Notes: generated by a model from the sequence alone, not told the origin. A stretch of DNA of 64,000 nucleotides from Granulicella tundricola MP5ACTX9 (GCF_000178975.2 NC_015064.1:3968001-4032000); one strand, 5' to 3'. Shown: positions 1 through 11,563, numbered from the stretch's first letter. Numbers and translations are program-made.

Positions 1-787
1 CTCCATGCACGCCGGGGACGTACAGGTTAGCGAGTTCGGCGGAGATGGGATAGGTCAGTAGCGTTTCAATGTTGAGCATGGGGCGGCCGTCGTCCTTCTG
101 GGCGACGAAGGTGCGGCTGACTGCGTGATAAAGGCGGCGCATGGGGGTGGCCTGCGGCAGACGGTGGTAGTGCGGGTCTTCATGAGCAAGGGAGCAGATG
201 AGAAAGGTACCGATGAACTCGCCGTTGACGTCCTGCGAGAGGCTGTAGCCGATATTCCTGCCGAAGCCCTTCAGGCCAGGGCCGTAGGCGGAGTGCGAAT
301 CGATGCCGACGGTGAAGGCGGCGTTCGCGCCGATGGTCAGGAGGTTGAAGGGGTCGATCACGTCGTGAATGGCGAGATAGCCCTTCTGGCGCGGGCTCAG
401 AGGAATGGGCTGGGTGCTGTTGAGGAAGCGCTCATACGGGTTGAGTCCCTGTGGGCAGGGCACCAGATCCTTCTTCTTAGCGTTGGCTGGTGGAGGGGTC
501 AGGGCTGGATTGGGGTTGGCGACGCAGGGCGTGGGAGTACGAGGCTTGCGCTCACTCGTCTGTCCGTTGGTCTGGACGCTGATCTGGCCTGCTTGTGCGG
601 GATCGAAGAATGTGGGAGTGCTGCTGGAGGCTGACTCGTATGCGGCAGGCTCAAAAAATATGGAGCCGGGCGAATCCGGGAGGTACGCGCCGACTACAGC
701 CGTGCCCGGTCCGGGGAGCGGCCCGTTGGAAATCTGGGCCAGCATCCCGATTGGACTCATCACAGCTGCCAGTAAAACCCACCGCAT
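1..787 (-). CDS. Secreted hypothetical protein, partial at left edge
   Basis: Reading the minus strand from an ATG at 785-787 gives an open frame of 262 codons that leaves the window at base 1. The first 18 residues look like a signal peptide (MRWVLLAAVMSPIGMLAQ). A proline- and serine-rich stretch follows, then a conserved-looking block with the motif HEDPHYHR. The next minus-strand gene (834-1748) carries a matching segment, HEDPRYYR, also preceded by a glycine/alanine-rich region, so the two are probably tandem paralogues. No enzymatic motif was seen. I infer an envelope protein of an acidobacterial family of unknown function. The C-terminus lies outside the window. Confidence 0.7.
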   Translation of the reverse strand, partial: MRWVLLAAVMSPIGMLAQISNGPLPGPGTAVVGAYLPDSPGSIFFEPAAYESASSSTPTFFDPAQAGQISVQTNGQTSERKPRTPTPCVANPNPALTPPPANAKKKDLVPCPQGLNPYERFLNSTQPIPLSPRQKGYLAIHDVIDPFNLLTIGANAAFTVGIDSHSAYGPGLKGFGRNIGYSLSQDVNGEFIGTFLICSLAHEDPHYHRLPQATPMRRLYHAVSRTFVAQKDDGRPMLNIETLLTYPISAELANLYVPGVHG

Positions 788-833
788 GAAACCAACCTCA
801 TTATGAAAGTAACCCGCGGTGGGTAGGACGCTT

Positions 834-1748
834 CTAGTTTGAGTGGCCGAAGTGCAGTATGCCGCGGGGAAAGAACTCGTTTGCGACGTTTCTTACTGCA
901 TCGCCGCCAAGGGATGATCCCCACGTTTGCATGACCTGGCTGACGTTTCGGTTGAGCGGCGGGTAGTACCACTGGGTCAGTGCGGCACCGCCCAAGTTAC
1001 CGCCGATGTCGGCGAAGTTGATCGTACGGGCTCCGCTGTCCGATCTGGTGATCAACTCGCGGGTTCCGGCATAGAAGAACCGCGCGACGAAGTTGTGGCC
1101 GGGACCCAGGCGGTAGTAGCGGGGATCTTCGTGCAGGATCGGCGCGAGAACTGAGTCGGAGAATATGTTGTCCGAAGCGGAACGAGCCGCGGCTGCGCCC
1201 AGGCGCTGGGCGAAGCCCTTGCCCGTCTGTCCGTAGTTGGGAGCTCCATTGACAACCTGCTCATACGCTGCGCTGACAACCCAACCCGCCATATAGGTAT
1301 AGGTAGCGTTCGCGCGGAGACCGATCAAAATCTTGTCGCCGACGGTCAGGCGTGGAGCGATCTCCCCGGGCTGAATGATCTTATCCAGATGACCCGCCTC
1401 ATGTGGTTTGGCGGCGCGTGGCTGCCCCCCGAACCCACCTGTCCCCTCTTCACCGTCTGCGGGGGCCTTGCTGGAACTGAAGCTGGGGGCATCGGGTAGG
1501 GCTGTGGTGTCGGACTTTACGGGCTCAACCTCTAGGGGCTCGGCGGTGGCGGTGAGAGTGCCTTCCGCAGCGGAGGAGCTTGAGACGAGTTGGAGCGAAG
1601 CGGGTTGTGCTTCTGCCTGGGCGAAGCTAACGGCCGGAAGCAGGCCGCAGGCCAGTACGGCTACTGCTGCAGAGATGCCGCGAATTTTATTGGAGCGTGA
1701 GGGCGACAACTCTTCCGTACGGGCGTGCGTTGAATAGGTTTTATGCAA
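834..1748 (-). CDS. Secreted hypothetical protein, paralogue of the left-edge gene
   Basis: This 304-residue protein starts at a TTG (1746-1748) with a good ribosome binding site, AGGAAG five bases upstream. That start supplies an N-terminal extension before a hydrophobic signal segment (about residues 23-44, ending SFAQ). The middle is low complexity. The last 180 residues hold GDKILIGLRANATY and HEDPRYYRLGPGHNF, which line up with the left-edge gene. The C-terminal part alternates glycine-rich and hydrophobic stretches, which could fit an outer-membrane-associated fold, but that is inference. The gene lies 46 bases upstream of its paralogue in the same direction. No function can be assigned. 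Confidence 0.72.
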   Translation of the reverse strand: MHKTYSTHARTEELSPSRSNKIRGISAAVAVLACGLLPAVSFAQAEAQPASLQLVSSSSAAEGTLTATAEPLEVEPVKSDTTALPDAPSFSSSKAPADGEEGTGGFGGQPRAAKPHEAGHLDKIIQPGEIAPRLTVGDKILIGLRANATYTYMAGWVVSAAYEQVVNGAPNYGQTGKGFAQRLGAAAARSASDNIFSDSVLAPILHEDPRYYRLGPGHNFVARFFYAGTRELITRSDSGARTINFADIGGNLGGAALTQWYYPPLNRNVSQVMQTWGSSLGGDAVRNVANEFFPRGILHFGHSN

Positions 1749-2079
1749 TCGTTCTTCCTCTTTCGGCGACCGAACCGGGTATCTTACGGCGCGCTGCCTG
1801 GCCCTGCTCCTTCAAAACACCGGGGCTCCTCAGCTTGAGGACTCGGGAAGAAGGCAGAGTGTCTATAAGCATCCGACGCGCGGCTTCCTGTCTAAGTTGT
1901 ACCGTGTTCCCTTGGCTCGTTGAGGGGGAACTCCTTTGGAACCGTGACCAATACGGCACCAGGGGTGCAATAAGCATCGCTAAACGGGCCTTTTCACGCG
2001 CATACTGAAGCTGGCGGCATGCAACGGGAGCAATGGTACGACCCGACAAAGGGGTTGTTTCCGCGAAAAAGGGTCCGAT
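1749..2079. other. Intergenic region between divergent genes
   Basis: These 331 bases separate two divergent genes and should hold both promoters. I saw no RNA gene, no long hairpin followed by T residues and no convincing reading frame. Frames that cross it on the minus strand lack coding character and are antisense to the downstream genes. Confidence 0.5.
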
Positions 2080-2295
2080 ATGACAAAGACAAATGGGCAG
2101 CCTTCTCCGACTCTGGAACAGCGTTTGCGCGCTGCTGCCGGAGATGTCGAAGTCGAACTGAAGCGGCTGATCACGTACGTCAACGACGAGGTGGTGCCGG
2201 ATGTGCGGCGGAATGGCTCTCATGCGCTGCGCGTGGCTTCGGTTGAGTTGGAGAAGCTGGCGCACCGGATGGATGAGGCGAACCGCAAGTCATGA
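2080..2295 (+). CDS. Small conserved hypothetical protein
   Basis: A 71-residue soluble protein rich in charged residues and predicted helix (LEQRLRAAAGDVEVELKRL, then VELEKLAHRMDEANRK). Its ATG is at 2080. The stop TGA (2293-2295) overlaps the ATG of the rlpA-like gene at 2292, so the two are very likely translationally coupled. There is no signal peptide or membrane segment. The heptad-like spacing of leucines suggests a helical bundle or coiled coil. The function is unknown; the coupling hints at a role connected with the lipoprotein that follows, but that is only context. Confidence 0.6.
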   Translation: MTKTNGQPSPTLEQRLRAAAGDVEVELKRLITYVNDEVVPDVRRNGSHALRVASVELEKLAHRMDEANRKS

Positions 2296-3068
2296 TGGGC
2301 CGCTCTTCAGGACGGGTCGTGCAGGGGGTGCTTGGGGTCGGGATTCTGCTTCTGAGCGGCTGCCATCATGCGAAGACGACCTACGATACGTCTTCCGCGC
2401 CACCACCTCCGCCTTTGCCTTCCCGGTCTGAAGCAGTGCCGCATCGCACGGCTCCGCAGCCAGGGAGCGCTGCGCCCATCGTGCGGAAGCCGCCAGCAGG
2501 CGAACCGGACGATCTGAGTGGGCCACCTATTTCTACTGAAGTTGGACTGGCAAGCTGGTATGGGCCTCCGTATCACAATCGTCAGGCCGCGGATGGCAGC
2601 ATCTTCGACCAGAACGCTATGACGGCGGCGCATCGAACCTTGCCCATGGGCTCGACCGTGCGGGTGACGAACCTGGATACGGGTGAGTCTGTGGTGGTGA
2701 AGATTACGGATCGCGGGCCGTTTGTACCGAACCGGATTCTTGACCTTTCACTGGCGGCGGCAAAGGCGACCGGGCTTTATCAGAAGGGTGTCGCGAAGGT
2801 GAAGGTTGAGGTCTACGCGCACAATACCGCTGACCCCGGCGGTCGCTGGTGTGTGCAGATTGGCGCGTTCCTGACTGCGGACGATGCCATCCAGCTCAAG
2901 AACGATCTGCTGCAGCGCTACAAGACGGCCAAGGTGATCGAGTTCCAGGGGCCTACGGGGTATTGGGTGAGGATCAACCCCGCGCAGGCGGATAAGCTGA
3001 CGGCCTCGAACATCCTGGAGTCGATCCATATTCCGGACGCGAATCCTTACCTGGTGCGGACCAACTAG
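2292..3068 (+). CDS. rlpA: RlpA-family septal ring lytic transglycosylase lipoprotein
   Basis: The 258-residue product begins with a short signal ending in the lipobox LLSGC (Cys24), so it is a probable lipoprotein. A proline-rich linker follows, then the double-psi beta-barrel domain (about residues 84-150) with the RlpA signatures GLASWYG and KITDRGPF. A C-terminal SPOR-type domain (about 180-255, beginning WCVQIGAF) would bind denuded glycan at the division septum. RlpA cleaves peptidoglycan strands lacking stem peptides. The start overlaps the stop of the upstream small gene (ATGATG; the first ATG at 2292 is used here). Its stop directly abuts the stop of the convergent deaminase gene. 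Confidence 0.9.
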   Translation: MMGRSSGRVVQGVLGVGILLLSGCHHAKTTYDTSSAPPPPPLPSRSEAVPHRTAPQPGSAAPIVRKPPAGEPDDLSGPPISTEVGLASWYGPPYHNRQAADGSIFDQNAMTAAHRTLPMGSTVRVTNLDTGESVVVKITDRGPFVPNRILDLSLAAAKATGLYQKGVAKVKVEVYAHNTADPGGRWCVQIGAFLTADDAIQLKNDLLQRYKTAKVIEFQGPTGYWVRINPAQADKLTASNILESIHIPDANPYLVRTN

Positions 3069-4127
3069 CTAGGCTGCATAACGCTCGACATCAGCCATCA
3101 GCTTCAGTTTGCGTTCGGGCGGCAGGAAGCTGGCTTCGATGGAGTTGGCGGCGAACTCGCGCATCTCATCCAGCGAGAAAGCGAACTGCTCTTGCACGAG
3201 GATGTACTCGCCCAAGAGGTCTGAGCCGAACATCGGTGGGTCGTCTGAGTTCAGGGTGAGGAAGAGGCCGCCCTCAAAGTACTCGCGGACAGGGTGCGCT
3301 TCGAGCGATTCGCAGCAGCCGGTGCGGAGGTTGGAGGTGACGTTGATCTCGATGGGGATCTGTCGCTCCGCCAGGATGCTCAGCAGGTCTGCATCATGCT
3401 GTGCGGCGAGGCCGTGGCCGATGCGCTCTGCACCGATGTTGATGGCAGACCAGATGGAGGCGGGGCCGTGGACGGGGCCGGTCGATTCACCGGCGTGAAC
3501 GGTGAGCCTGAGGCCGGCTGCCTTGGCTTCCGCGTAGAGGTCGCGGAAGGGCTCGGCTGGGCCGCGTGCTTCATCTCCGCCGATGCCGATGCCGATGATG
3601 CTGGGATAGATAAGGCGCAGTTCGGCAGCCAGGCGGAAGACGGTTGCGGCTTCTTCCAGGCCGAAGTGTCGGACTGCATCGATGAGCCAATAAAGGGTCG
3701 TGCCAAACTCCGCTTCAGCGCGAAGGCGGGCACGTTCGACCGCGTCCATGATGGAGGGAATCGCAAGCTGTGGCTTGAAGCGCAGCAGGATGCCCCAGGA
3801 GATATAGACCTCCGCGTGGACGACGCCCTGGGCGGCCAGGGCCTTGATCATCTCGTAGGTGATGAACTCATAATCCTCCGGCGTCTGGAGCCGCTCTGAG
3901 ACGGCCTTGAAGGCCATCAGGAAGGCCTGGAAGTCGCTGTAGACGTAGATGGCGCGTGCGGTCTCCAGCGTGAGAGGCTCGAGATCATGACGGCGGGAGA
4001 GCTCTACCAGGGTCTCCGGCGTGACCGTGCCTTCCAGATGTAGATGAAGCTCGGCCTTAGGGAGGCCGCGAAGCCAGGTAGGGATGTCGATGAGGTCCTG
4101 CGGGTTCTGCTTGGGACGGCGTGCCAT
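3069..4127 (-). CDS. add: Adenosine deaminase family protein
   Basis: A 352-residue metal-dependent deaminase of the amidohydrolase superfamily. Visible motifs are the zinc ligands HLHLEG (about residues 27-32), the HAGES segment with its catalytic neighbours, and SDDPPMFG near residue 294. The size fits adenosine deaminases. The same motifs also occur in bacterial adenine deaminases and aminodeoxyfutalosine deaminases, so the substrate is not settled by sequence reading. There is no signal peptide, so it is cytoplasmic. A GGAG lies only two bases before the ATG, an unusually short spacing. It is transcribed towards rlpA, with the stop codons adjacent. Confidence 0.85.
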   Translation of the reverse strand: MARRPKQNPQDLIDIPTWLRGLPKAELHLHLEGTVTPETLVELSRRHDLEPLTLETARAIYVYSDFQAFLMAFKAVSERLQTPEDYEFITYEMIKALAAQGVVHAEVYISWGILLRFKPQLAIPSIMDAVERARLRAEAEFGTTLYWLIDAVRHFGLEEAATVFRLAAELRLIYPSIIGIGIGGDEARGPAEPFRDLYAEAKAAGLRLTVHAGESTGPVHGPASIWSAINIGAERIGHGLAAQHDADLLSILAERQIPIEINVTSNLRTGCCESLEAHPVREYFEGGLFLTLNSDDPPMFGSDLLGEYILVQEQFAFSLDEMREFAANSIEASFLPPERKLKLMADVERYAA

Positions 4128-4209
4128 CTCTCCAGTCTAACGGTTTGATGGAGCGGGTGGAGCTTTCATGGCATTCGCGCATCTATAGACGACGGAGATA
4201 TTCAGGATC

Positions 4210-5268
4210 ATGCAGACCGCACTCATCGTCGGCTCAACCGGCATCGTAGGACAGAATCTGGCGCAGCGACTGCTTAGGAACGGCTGGAATGTGCTCGGCC
4301 TCTCACGCGGCAAACAGGTGGTGGATGGGGTGCAGGGCCTATCGGCAGATTTGCGGGATGCTGCCGCTGTACGTGAGGTATTGCGCGGGCAGGATGTCTC
4401 GCACGTCTTTCTGAGTGCGTGGATCAGGCACGAGACCGAGGCGGAGAACGTCAAGGTCAACGGCGGCATTGTTGAGAACGTCTTCGACGGTCTGGAAGGG
4501 GCGAAGAACCTCAAGCATGCCGCGCTGGTCACCGGCACCAAGCAATATCTGGGGCCGTTCGAGTCCTACGGGCAGACTGCTGCGGAGACTCCGTTTCGCG
4601 AGGACACTCCGCGGCTGCCAGGGCTCAACTTCTACTACACCCAGGAAGATGTCCTCTATGCGGCGGCGGAGCGCATGGGCTTTGGGTGGAGCGTGCATCG
4701 TCCTCATACGATTGTGGGGTATGCGGTGGGCAATGCTATGAATATGGGGTCGACGCTGGCTGTCTATGCGACGCTGTGCCGCGAGTCCGGCGAGAGCTTC
4801 ATCTTTCCGGGCTCGCATGAGCAGTGGAATGCGCTGACCGATGTAACGGATGCGCGGCTTCTCGCGGAGCACCTGGAGTGGGCATCGACCCGATCCGCTG
4901 GACGAGACGAGGCGTTCAATGTCGTCAACGGGGACGTCTTCCGGTGGCGCTGGCTGTGGCCTCAGCTTGCAGCTTACTTTGGCGTGAAGCCCGAGGGGCC
5001 GCCGGCGGAGATTGCGCCGCTCGAAGGCCGGATGGGCGAAGCGCCGGAGGACTGGAAGGCTATCGCGTCGAAGTACGATCTGGCCGAGAGCGACGTGACC
5101 CGCGTGGCCTCTTGGTGGCACACGGATGGCGATTTGGGGCGCAAGATCGAGTGCGTGAATGATATGAGTAAGAGCCGCCGGGTAGGCTTCGTCTCACATC
5201 AGGACACCCCGGCCTCGTTCTTTGATCTCTTTGACCGGCTGAAAGCGGATCAGATCATTCCTGGATAA
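4210..5268 (+). CDS. SDR-family NAD(P)-dependent reductase, PRISE-like
   Basis: A 352-residue Rossmann-fold protein. The N-terminus ALIVGSTGIVG carries a GxxGxxG dinucleotide-binding motif of extended short-chain dehydrogenases. The segment YYTQEDVLY around residue 142 and the region HRPHTIVGYAVGNAMN match the PRISE subfamily (progesterone 5-beta-reductase and iridoid synthase relatives), which reduce activated C=C bonds. In that group the classic YxxxK is altered. Annotations as NAD-dependent epimerase are common for this family. The ATG at 4210 is preceded by AGGATC. It lies divergent from the deaminase gene with an 82-base gap. Confidence 0.8.
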   Translation: MQTALIVGSTGIVGQNLAQRLLRNGWNVLGLSRGKQVVDGVQGLSADLRDAAAVREVLRGQDVSHVFLSAWIRHETEAENVKVNGGIVENVFDGLEGAKNLKHAALVTGTKQYLGPFESYGQTAAETPFREDTPRLPGLNFYYTQEDVLYAAAERMGFGWSVHRPHTIVGYAVGNAMNMGSTLAVYATLCRESGESFIFPGSHEQWNALTDVTDARLLAEHLEWASTRSAGRDEAFNVVNGDVFRWRWLWPQLAAYFGVKPEGPPAEIAPLEGRMGEAPEDWKAIASKYDLAESDVTRVASWWHTDGDLGRKIECVNDMSKSRRVGFVSHQDTPASFFDLFDRLKADQIIPG

Positions 5269-5342
5269 GTCGTTGCAGATGACAGGGATATGACATTTCC
5301 AGACAAGGCACAGGCTGCCTGTTCGCGATAAACTCGGACGGT

Positions 5343-6140
5343 ATGCGGATGCGAAGGTGTCTCCTGATGATCGCGCTGGGTGGGGCCGTGGCGATGCAGG
5401 CGAAGGAGATGCAGGCGCAGGAGTTGACGGGCACGGCACGGCAGCGGGTGCTGGAGACGGCGCGCTCGCGCTACTACAACCTGACGGGGCTGGGCGTGAA
5501 GTCGTTTACATGCGGCGTGAACTTCGATCTCGATACGCTTTCCAAGGGTTTTTTGCCGGCGGGGGATATCGCGGATCGGGCATTACTGCAGACGGCTGTT
5601 TTTACGCTGAAGGTCACGTCCGGGGGGCCGACGTTGAAGTTTCAGTTCCCCGATGGCGCGCAGTCGCAGTCTGAGGACGTGGTTGCAGGCGCGACGCTCT
5701 GGATCTCAGAGCTAGTTCAGGGTTTCTTCCAGACCTGGCCGCTGAAGGGCTTTGCCGGGCCGATTCCGCACCAGGAAAAGCAACTGCTCGGCGTGGCGCA
5801 GGATGGCGAAGGCTACCGCATCACGGTCAAAGGCCCTGCCGGGCCAATGGTGTTGCACCTGGATAGGAACTCCATGGTGACGGAGATTCAGAGTCAGAAT
5901 GGCACGGCTAGCCAGATCGACGAGCATCCCATCTTCACCAGCGCGCCGGAGGGAATGGTGCTGACGGGCAACGATACTCAGGATACAGAGCCGAACGGCA
6001 CGACGCGGGCACGGTATGCCATCGATATCGGCCGGGTGGACGGCTTTATGATCCCCCAGCGGGTGCGGCTGCTGGTGGGAGAGCATGTGGACGTGAAGTT
6101 TGCTCTGAGTGGTTGCAAGGTGGCGACGGCGAAACGGTAA
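5343..6140 (+). CDS. Exported hypothetical protein
   Basis: A 265-residue protein with a basic N-terminus followed by a hydrophobic segment and an Ala-Gln-rich boundary (about residues 1-26), consistent with a Sec signal peptide. The mature part shows alternating polar and hydrophobic beta-strand-like stretches, such as YRITVKGPAGPMVLHLD and MVTEIQSQ, resembling LolA-like lipoprotein-binding folds, but I see no diagnostic motif. It has a single-gene setting: 74 bases after the reductase and 21 bases before the convergent permease. The function is unknown. Confidence 0.65.
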   Translation: MRMRRCLLMIALGGAVAMQAKEMQAQELTGTARQRVLETARSRYYNLTGLGVKSFTCGVNFDLDTLSKGFLPAGDIADRALLQTAVFTLKVTSGGPTLKFQFPDGAQSQSEDVVAGATLWISELVQGFFQTWPLKGFAGPIPHQEKQLLGVAQDGEGYRITVKGPAGPMVLHLDRNSMVTEIQSQNGTASQIDEHPIFTSAPEGMVLTGNDTQDTEPNGTTRARYAIDIGRVDGFMIPQRVRLLVGEHVDVKFALSGCKVATAKR

Positions 6141-6161
6141 CCTGACTTCCAAGGATGCCGA

Positions 6162-7775
6162 TTAGGCTTTGTAGAATTCGCTCCGCTTGCGGCTGTAAAA
6201 GAAGTAGACCACCAGCCCGATGGCCAGCCACACGAAGAACCGCACCCACGTAATTGCTGGCAGTCCTGCCATCAGGAGGAGGCAGAAGAGCGTGCTCAAG
6301 ACCGGGATGAGGGGGCCGAAGGGTACCCGGAAGCCGCGCCGGCGGCCCGGGTCCTTGTAGCGCAGGACGATCACACCGATCGAGACCAGTACGAATGCGA
6401 AGAGCGTCCCGATGTTCGACATCTCGGCAAAGGTGCCGACATCGAAGAGCCCCGAAGGGATCGCGACCAGTATCCCCGCGACCCAGGTCGCAAAGGCCGG
6501 CGTCCGGAACTTCGGATGCAGGGTAGAGAAGATATCCGGCAGCAGGCGGTCGCGGCTCATGGCGAACCAGACGCGTGCCTGGCCAAGCTGGAAGACCAGG
6601 ATCGACGAGACCATGCCGACGATGGCACCGATCAGGACGAAGAGGCGGACGAAGTGCAGGCGATGACCGCCGGGCAGCAAGGACACTCGCTTAAGGGCGT
6701 TCACGACGGGTGCGCCATCGCCCGCGACCGTCTGCCACGGCACCATGCCGGTCAGCACTGCGGCTACGCCGATGTAGAGGATCGTGCAGACGATCAGCGT
6801 CGCAATGATGCCGATGGGCACGTCGCGCCGTGGGTTTTTGCACTCTTCGGAGGCGGTCGAGACGGAATCGAAGCCGATGTAGGTGAAGAAGATGATCGAT
6901 CCGCCGGCCAGCACGCCCGTGAAGCCGTTGGGCGAGAAGGGGTGATAGTTGCTGGGATGGATGAAGCTGGCGCCGAACGAGACGAACAGCAGGATGGCCG
7001 CGATCTTCACCAGCACCATGATGTTGTTGGTCTGGGCTGATTCGCGAATGCCGCGCACCAGGACCACCGTCAGCAGGAGCACGACGAAGAATGCGGGGAA
7101 GTCGAAGCCGAAGTGCCAGCCGGTGGTGAAGATGTCCTTGCCGGCTAGATCCTGCAGGCCCAGCGGTAGATACGCCGGGGAGAGCCATTTGGGATCGAGA
7201 TGGATGCCTAACCAGTCCAGCAGATCCACAAGGTGGGCCGCAAAGCCGACCGAGACGCTCATGTTGGAGAAGGCGTACTCCAGGATCAGGTCCCAGCCGA
7301 TGATCCAGGCGATCAACTCACCCATAGTGGCGTAGGTGTAGGTATAGGCTGAGCCTGCGATGGGGATCATGCTCGCAAGTTCCGCGTAGCAAAGCCCCGT
7401 CAATCCGCAGACGACGGCCACCAGCACCAGCGAAAGTGCCAGCGCAGGCCCCGCGCCAGGCCGACCGGCAACAGCGCCTGAGGTATGGTGCAGCCAGCCT
7501 ACGACCAGGTCCAGAATGGGCGAGCCCTTCCAGTCCTTGAGCGCGGCGGGATTGCCACCAATGGCGGTGCCAATGACGGTGAAGATTCCTGAGCCGATGA
7601 CCGCACCGATTCCCAGGGCGGTCAGAGAGACGGGCCCCAAAGTCTTCTTAAGGGCATTCTCCGGCCGTTCCGATTCGGAGATCAGTTTGTCGATCGATTT
7701 TGTGGCGAAGATTTGTCGGCCCAGCTGGCTTGCTCCTGTACGGAATACGTGCGGAAAGCAGCTACGGTGCGGCAA
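6162..7775 (-). CDS. APC-superfamily amino acid permease
   Basis: About 12 hydrophobic segments over 537 residues, with the APC signature GIGAVIGSGIFTVIG in the first transmembrane helix, mark a cationic-amino-acid-transporter-type permease (YfnA/CAT group) that imports amino acids across the inner membrane. The open frame begins at a TTG (7773-7775) that lies just after a terminator hairpin, which makes this start doubtful. A CTG at 7722-7724, preceded by AGGAG at eight bases and giving a product starting LGRQIFATKSID, is an attractive alternative. Family proteins usually begin close to that FATKSID block. The gene is convergent with the exported protein at 5343-6140. Confidence 0.85.
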   Translation of the reverse strand: MPHRSCFPHVFRTGASQLGRQIFATKSIDKLISESERPENALKKTLGPVSLTALGIGAVIGSGIFTVIGTAIGGNPAALKDWKGSPILDLVVGWLHHTSGAVAGRPGAGPALALSLVLVAVVCGLTGLCYAELASMIPIAGSAYTYTYATMGELIAWIIGWDLILEYAFSNMSVSVGFAAHLVDLLDWLGIHLDPKWLSPAYLPLGLQDLAGKDIFTTGWHFGFDFPAFFVVLLLTVVLVRGIRESAQTNNIMVLVKIAAILLFVSFGASFIHPSNYHPFSPNGFTGVLAGGSIIFFTYIGFDSVSTASEECKNPRRDVPIGIIATLIVCTILYIGVAAVLTGMVPWQTVAGDGAPVVNALKRVSLLPGGHRLHFVRLFVLIGAIVGMVSSILVFQLGQARVWFAMSRDRLLPDIFSTLHPKFRTPAFATWVAGILVAIPSGLFDVGTFAEMSNIGTLFAFVLVSIGVIVLRYKDPGRRRGFRVPFGPLIPVLSTLFCLLLMAGLPAITWVRFFVWLAIGLVVYFFYSRKRSEFYKA

Positions 7776-7777
7776 AA

Positions 7778-7801
7778 CCGGGCAGAGAGAACTCTGCCCG
7801 G
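7778..7801 (-). terminator. Rho-independent terminator after the basic 51-residue gene
   Basis: A perfect 10-base-pair inverted repeat (CCGGGCAGAG and its complement) encloses a four-base loop. On the minus strand it is followed by TTTTG. It sits 37 bases past the stop of the small basic gene (7839-7994) and just before the permease frame, so it separates these two units. Confidence 0.75.
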
Positions 7802-7838
7802 ATGCGTCTCAAAACCTAAATAATTTAGCTAAAACGAA

Positions 7839-7994
7839 CTAGCGCTTGCTCTGACCGCGTGCAGCCTTCTTGATCTTGGCCTTGTTCTCACCACGAGCGC
7901 CGGTGCGCTTGGCCTTGGGAGCAGCCTTCTTGCGTGCGGCCCGCTTGATCTTCTTGCGCTCTTCGGTATCGGTAATTGCCTTTGTGTTTGCCAT
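7839..7994 (-). CDS. Very basic 51-residue protein
   Basis: The minus strand encodes a 51-residue protein from an ATG at 7992-7994, preceded by AAGG at six bases. Of 51 residues 13 are lysine and 7 arginine, and there are several AARKKA-type repeats, which gives a histone-H1-tail-like composition. Nothing hydrophobic is present. A strong terminator follows at 7778-7801, so this looks like an independent, well-bounded transcription unit. Nucleic acid binding (nucleoid or ribosome associated) is a reasonable inference from composition. I recognise no named family. Genes of this length are easily missed by automatic calling. Confidence 0.7.
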   Translation of the reverse strand: MANTKAITDTEERKKIKRAARKKAAPKAKRTGARGENKAKIKKAARGQSKR

Positions 7995-8054
7995 AACTTG
8001 CCTTGATCTCTCTTCCAGATAAATGGGGTGCCGGTCGCGTTGCGGCCGTTGTAA

Positions 8055-10844
<2,790 letters not shown>

Positions 10845-10920
10845 GAGGCGACAACTCCAGCTTTCATTTTAAGCCAACGTCATCTGTGCTAGGCTCCGCA
10901 GGCTCTTCCACTGCCCACGC

Positions 10921-10959
10921 TGACCACTTCCGGACACCACTACTGATCACTCCCGGACA
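10921..10959. repeat. Two direct repeats resembling an IS21-type transposon end
   Basis: TGACCACTTCCGGACA (10921-10936) recurs as TGATCACTCCCGGACA (10944-10959), 14 of 16 bases identical, with starts 23 bases apart. Read on the minus strand the unit is TGTCCGGAAGTGGTCA. It recalls the short subterminal repeats at the ends of IS21-family elements. There is no transposase nearby, so if this is an IS end it is a remnant. The family assignment is from memory of such ends and is uncertain. Confidence 0.35.
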
Positions 10960-11138
10960 GTGTGAACGCCCAATGAATACGCGGGTTTTAGCGATTTAAA
11001 TAAAAATGAGAAATCGTGAAAAAAGATGAACTTTTACGGAACGAACCGAGTCTACTTCCCGTAACAGTTGTCACGACGAGCCTGACTGAACCATGGCAGC
11101 CTATCCCGTCGAACTCTGTAATCCGAAGGGAAACTCCA

Positions 11139-11468
11139 ATGATCTATTCGTCACTCGCCGTACTCGCCCTCGCCGCCTCCAGCACCCTCGCCTCCGCCGC
11201 CATGCCGCTTGGCAATCTCGTCCACCTGCATCCGCACTCGCAGACGGATACCCGCGTTGTGGTGACCCTGGTCAATAAGTCTCAGAGCTTCCGCGACGTG
11301 AAGATCGGCGGCCGCAACTATACCGTCACCTCGCACGGCACGCTTGCAGTGAAGGCTCCCGCCGGCACCGTCATCTATGTCAACAGCTACATGCCCAACC
11401 ACCACGTTGGCGATACTTTGCTGGATCTGTCGCCGGAGCAGAACAACACCAAGGTCGTCCTCGACTAA
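11139..11468 (+). CDS. Small exported hypothetical protein
   Basis: A 109-residue protein starting at the ATG at 11139, which has AAGGGA about eight bases upstream; a longer frame from 11016 would put the signal peptide in the middle. Residues 1-22 (MIYSSLAVLALAASSTLASA) are a clear Sec signal. The mature part is beta-rich (VVVTLVNKSQSFRDVKI, GTVIYVNSYMP) and may form a small immunoglobulin-like sandwich. It lacks cysteines. It converges on the RNase T2 gene, with a hairpin between them. The function is unknown. Confidence 0.72.
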   Translation: MIYSSLAVLALAASSTLASAAMPLGNLVHLHPHSQTDTRVVVTLVNKSQSFRDVKIGGRNYTVTSHGTLAVKAPAGTVIYVNSYMPNHHVGDTLLDLSPEQNNTKVVLD

Positions 11469-11525
11469 CCACCGTCACTAACTCCTGGACCCTTGCAGAG
11501 AAGCGATCGTTCCAGCACATGCCGA

Positions 11526-11563
11526 AGCGGTGGGACTCCAACACCCACATTCCTCCCACCGCT
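11526..11563. terminator. Hairpin between convergent genes
   Basis: AGCGGTGGGA (11526-11535) pairs perfectly with TCCCACCGCT (11554-11563) around an 18-base loop. It lies between the convergent stops at 11468 and 11599 and could end transcription from both sides. There is no T tract on either side, so intrinsic termination is not certain. Confidence 0.45.
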
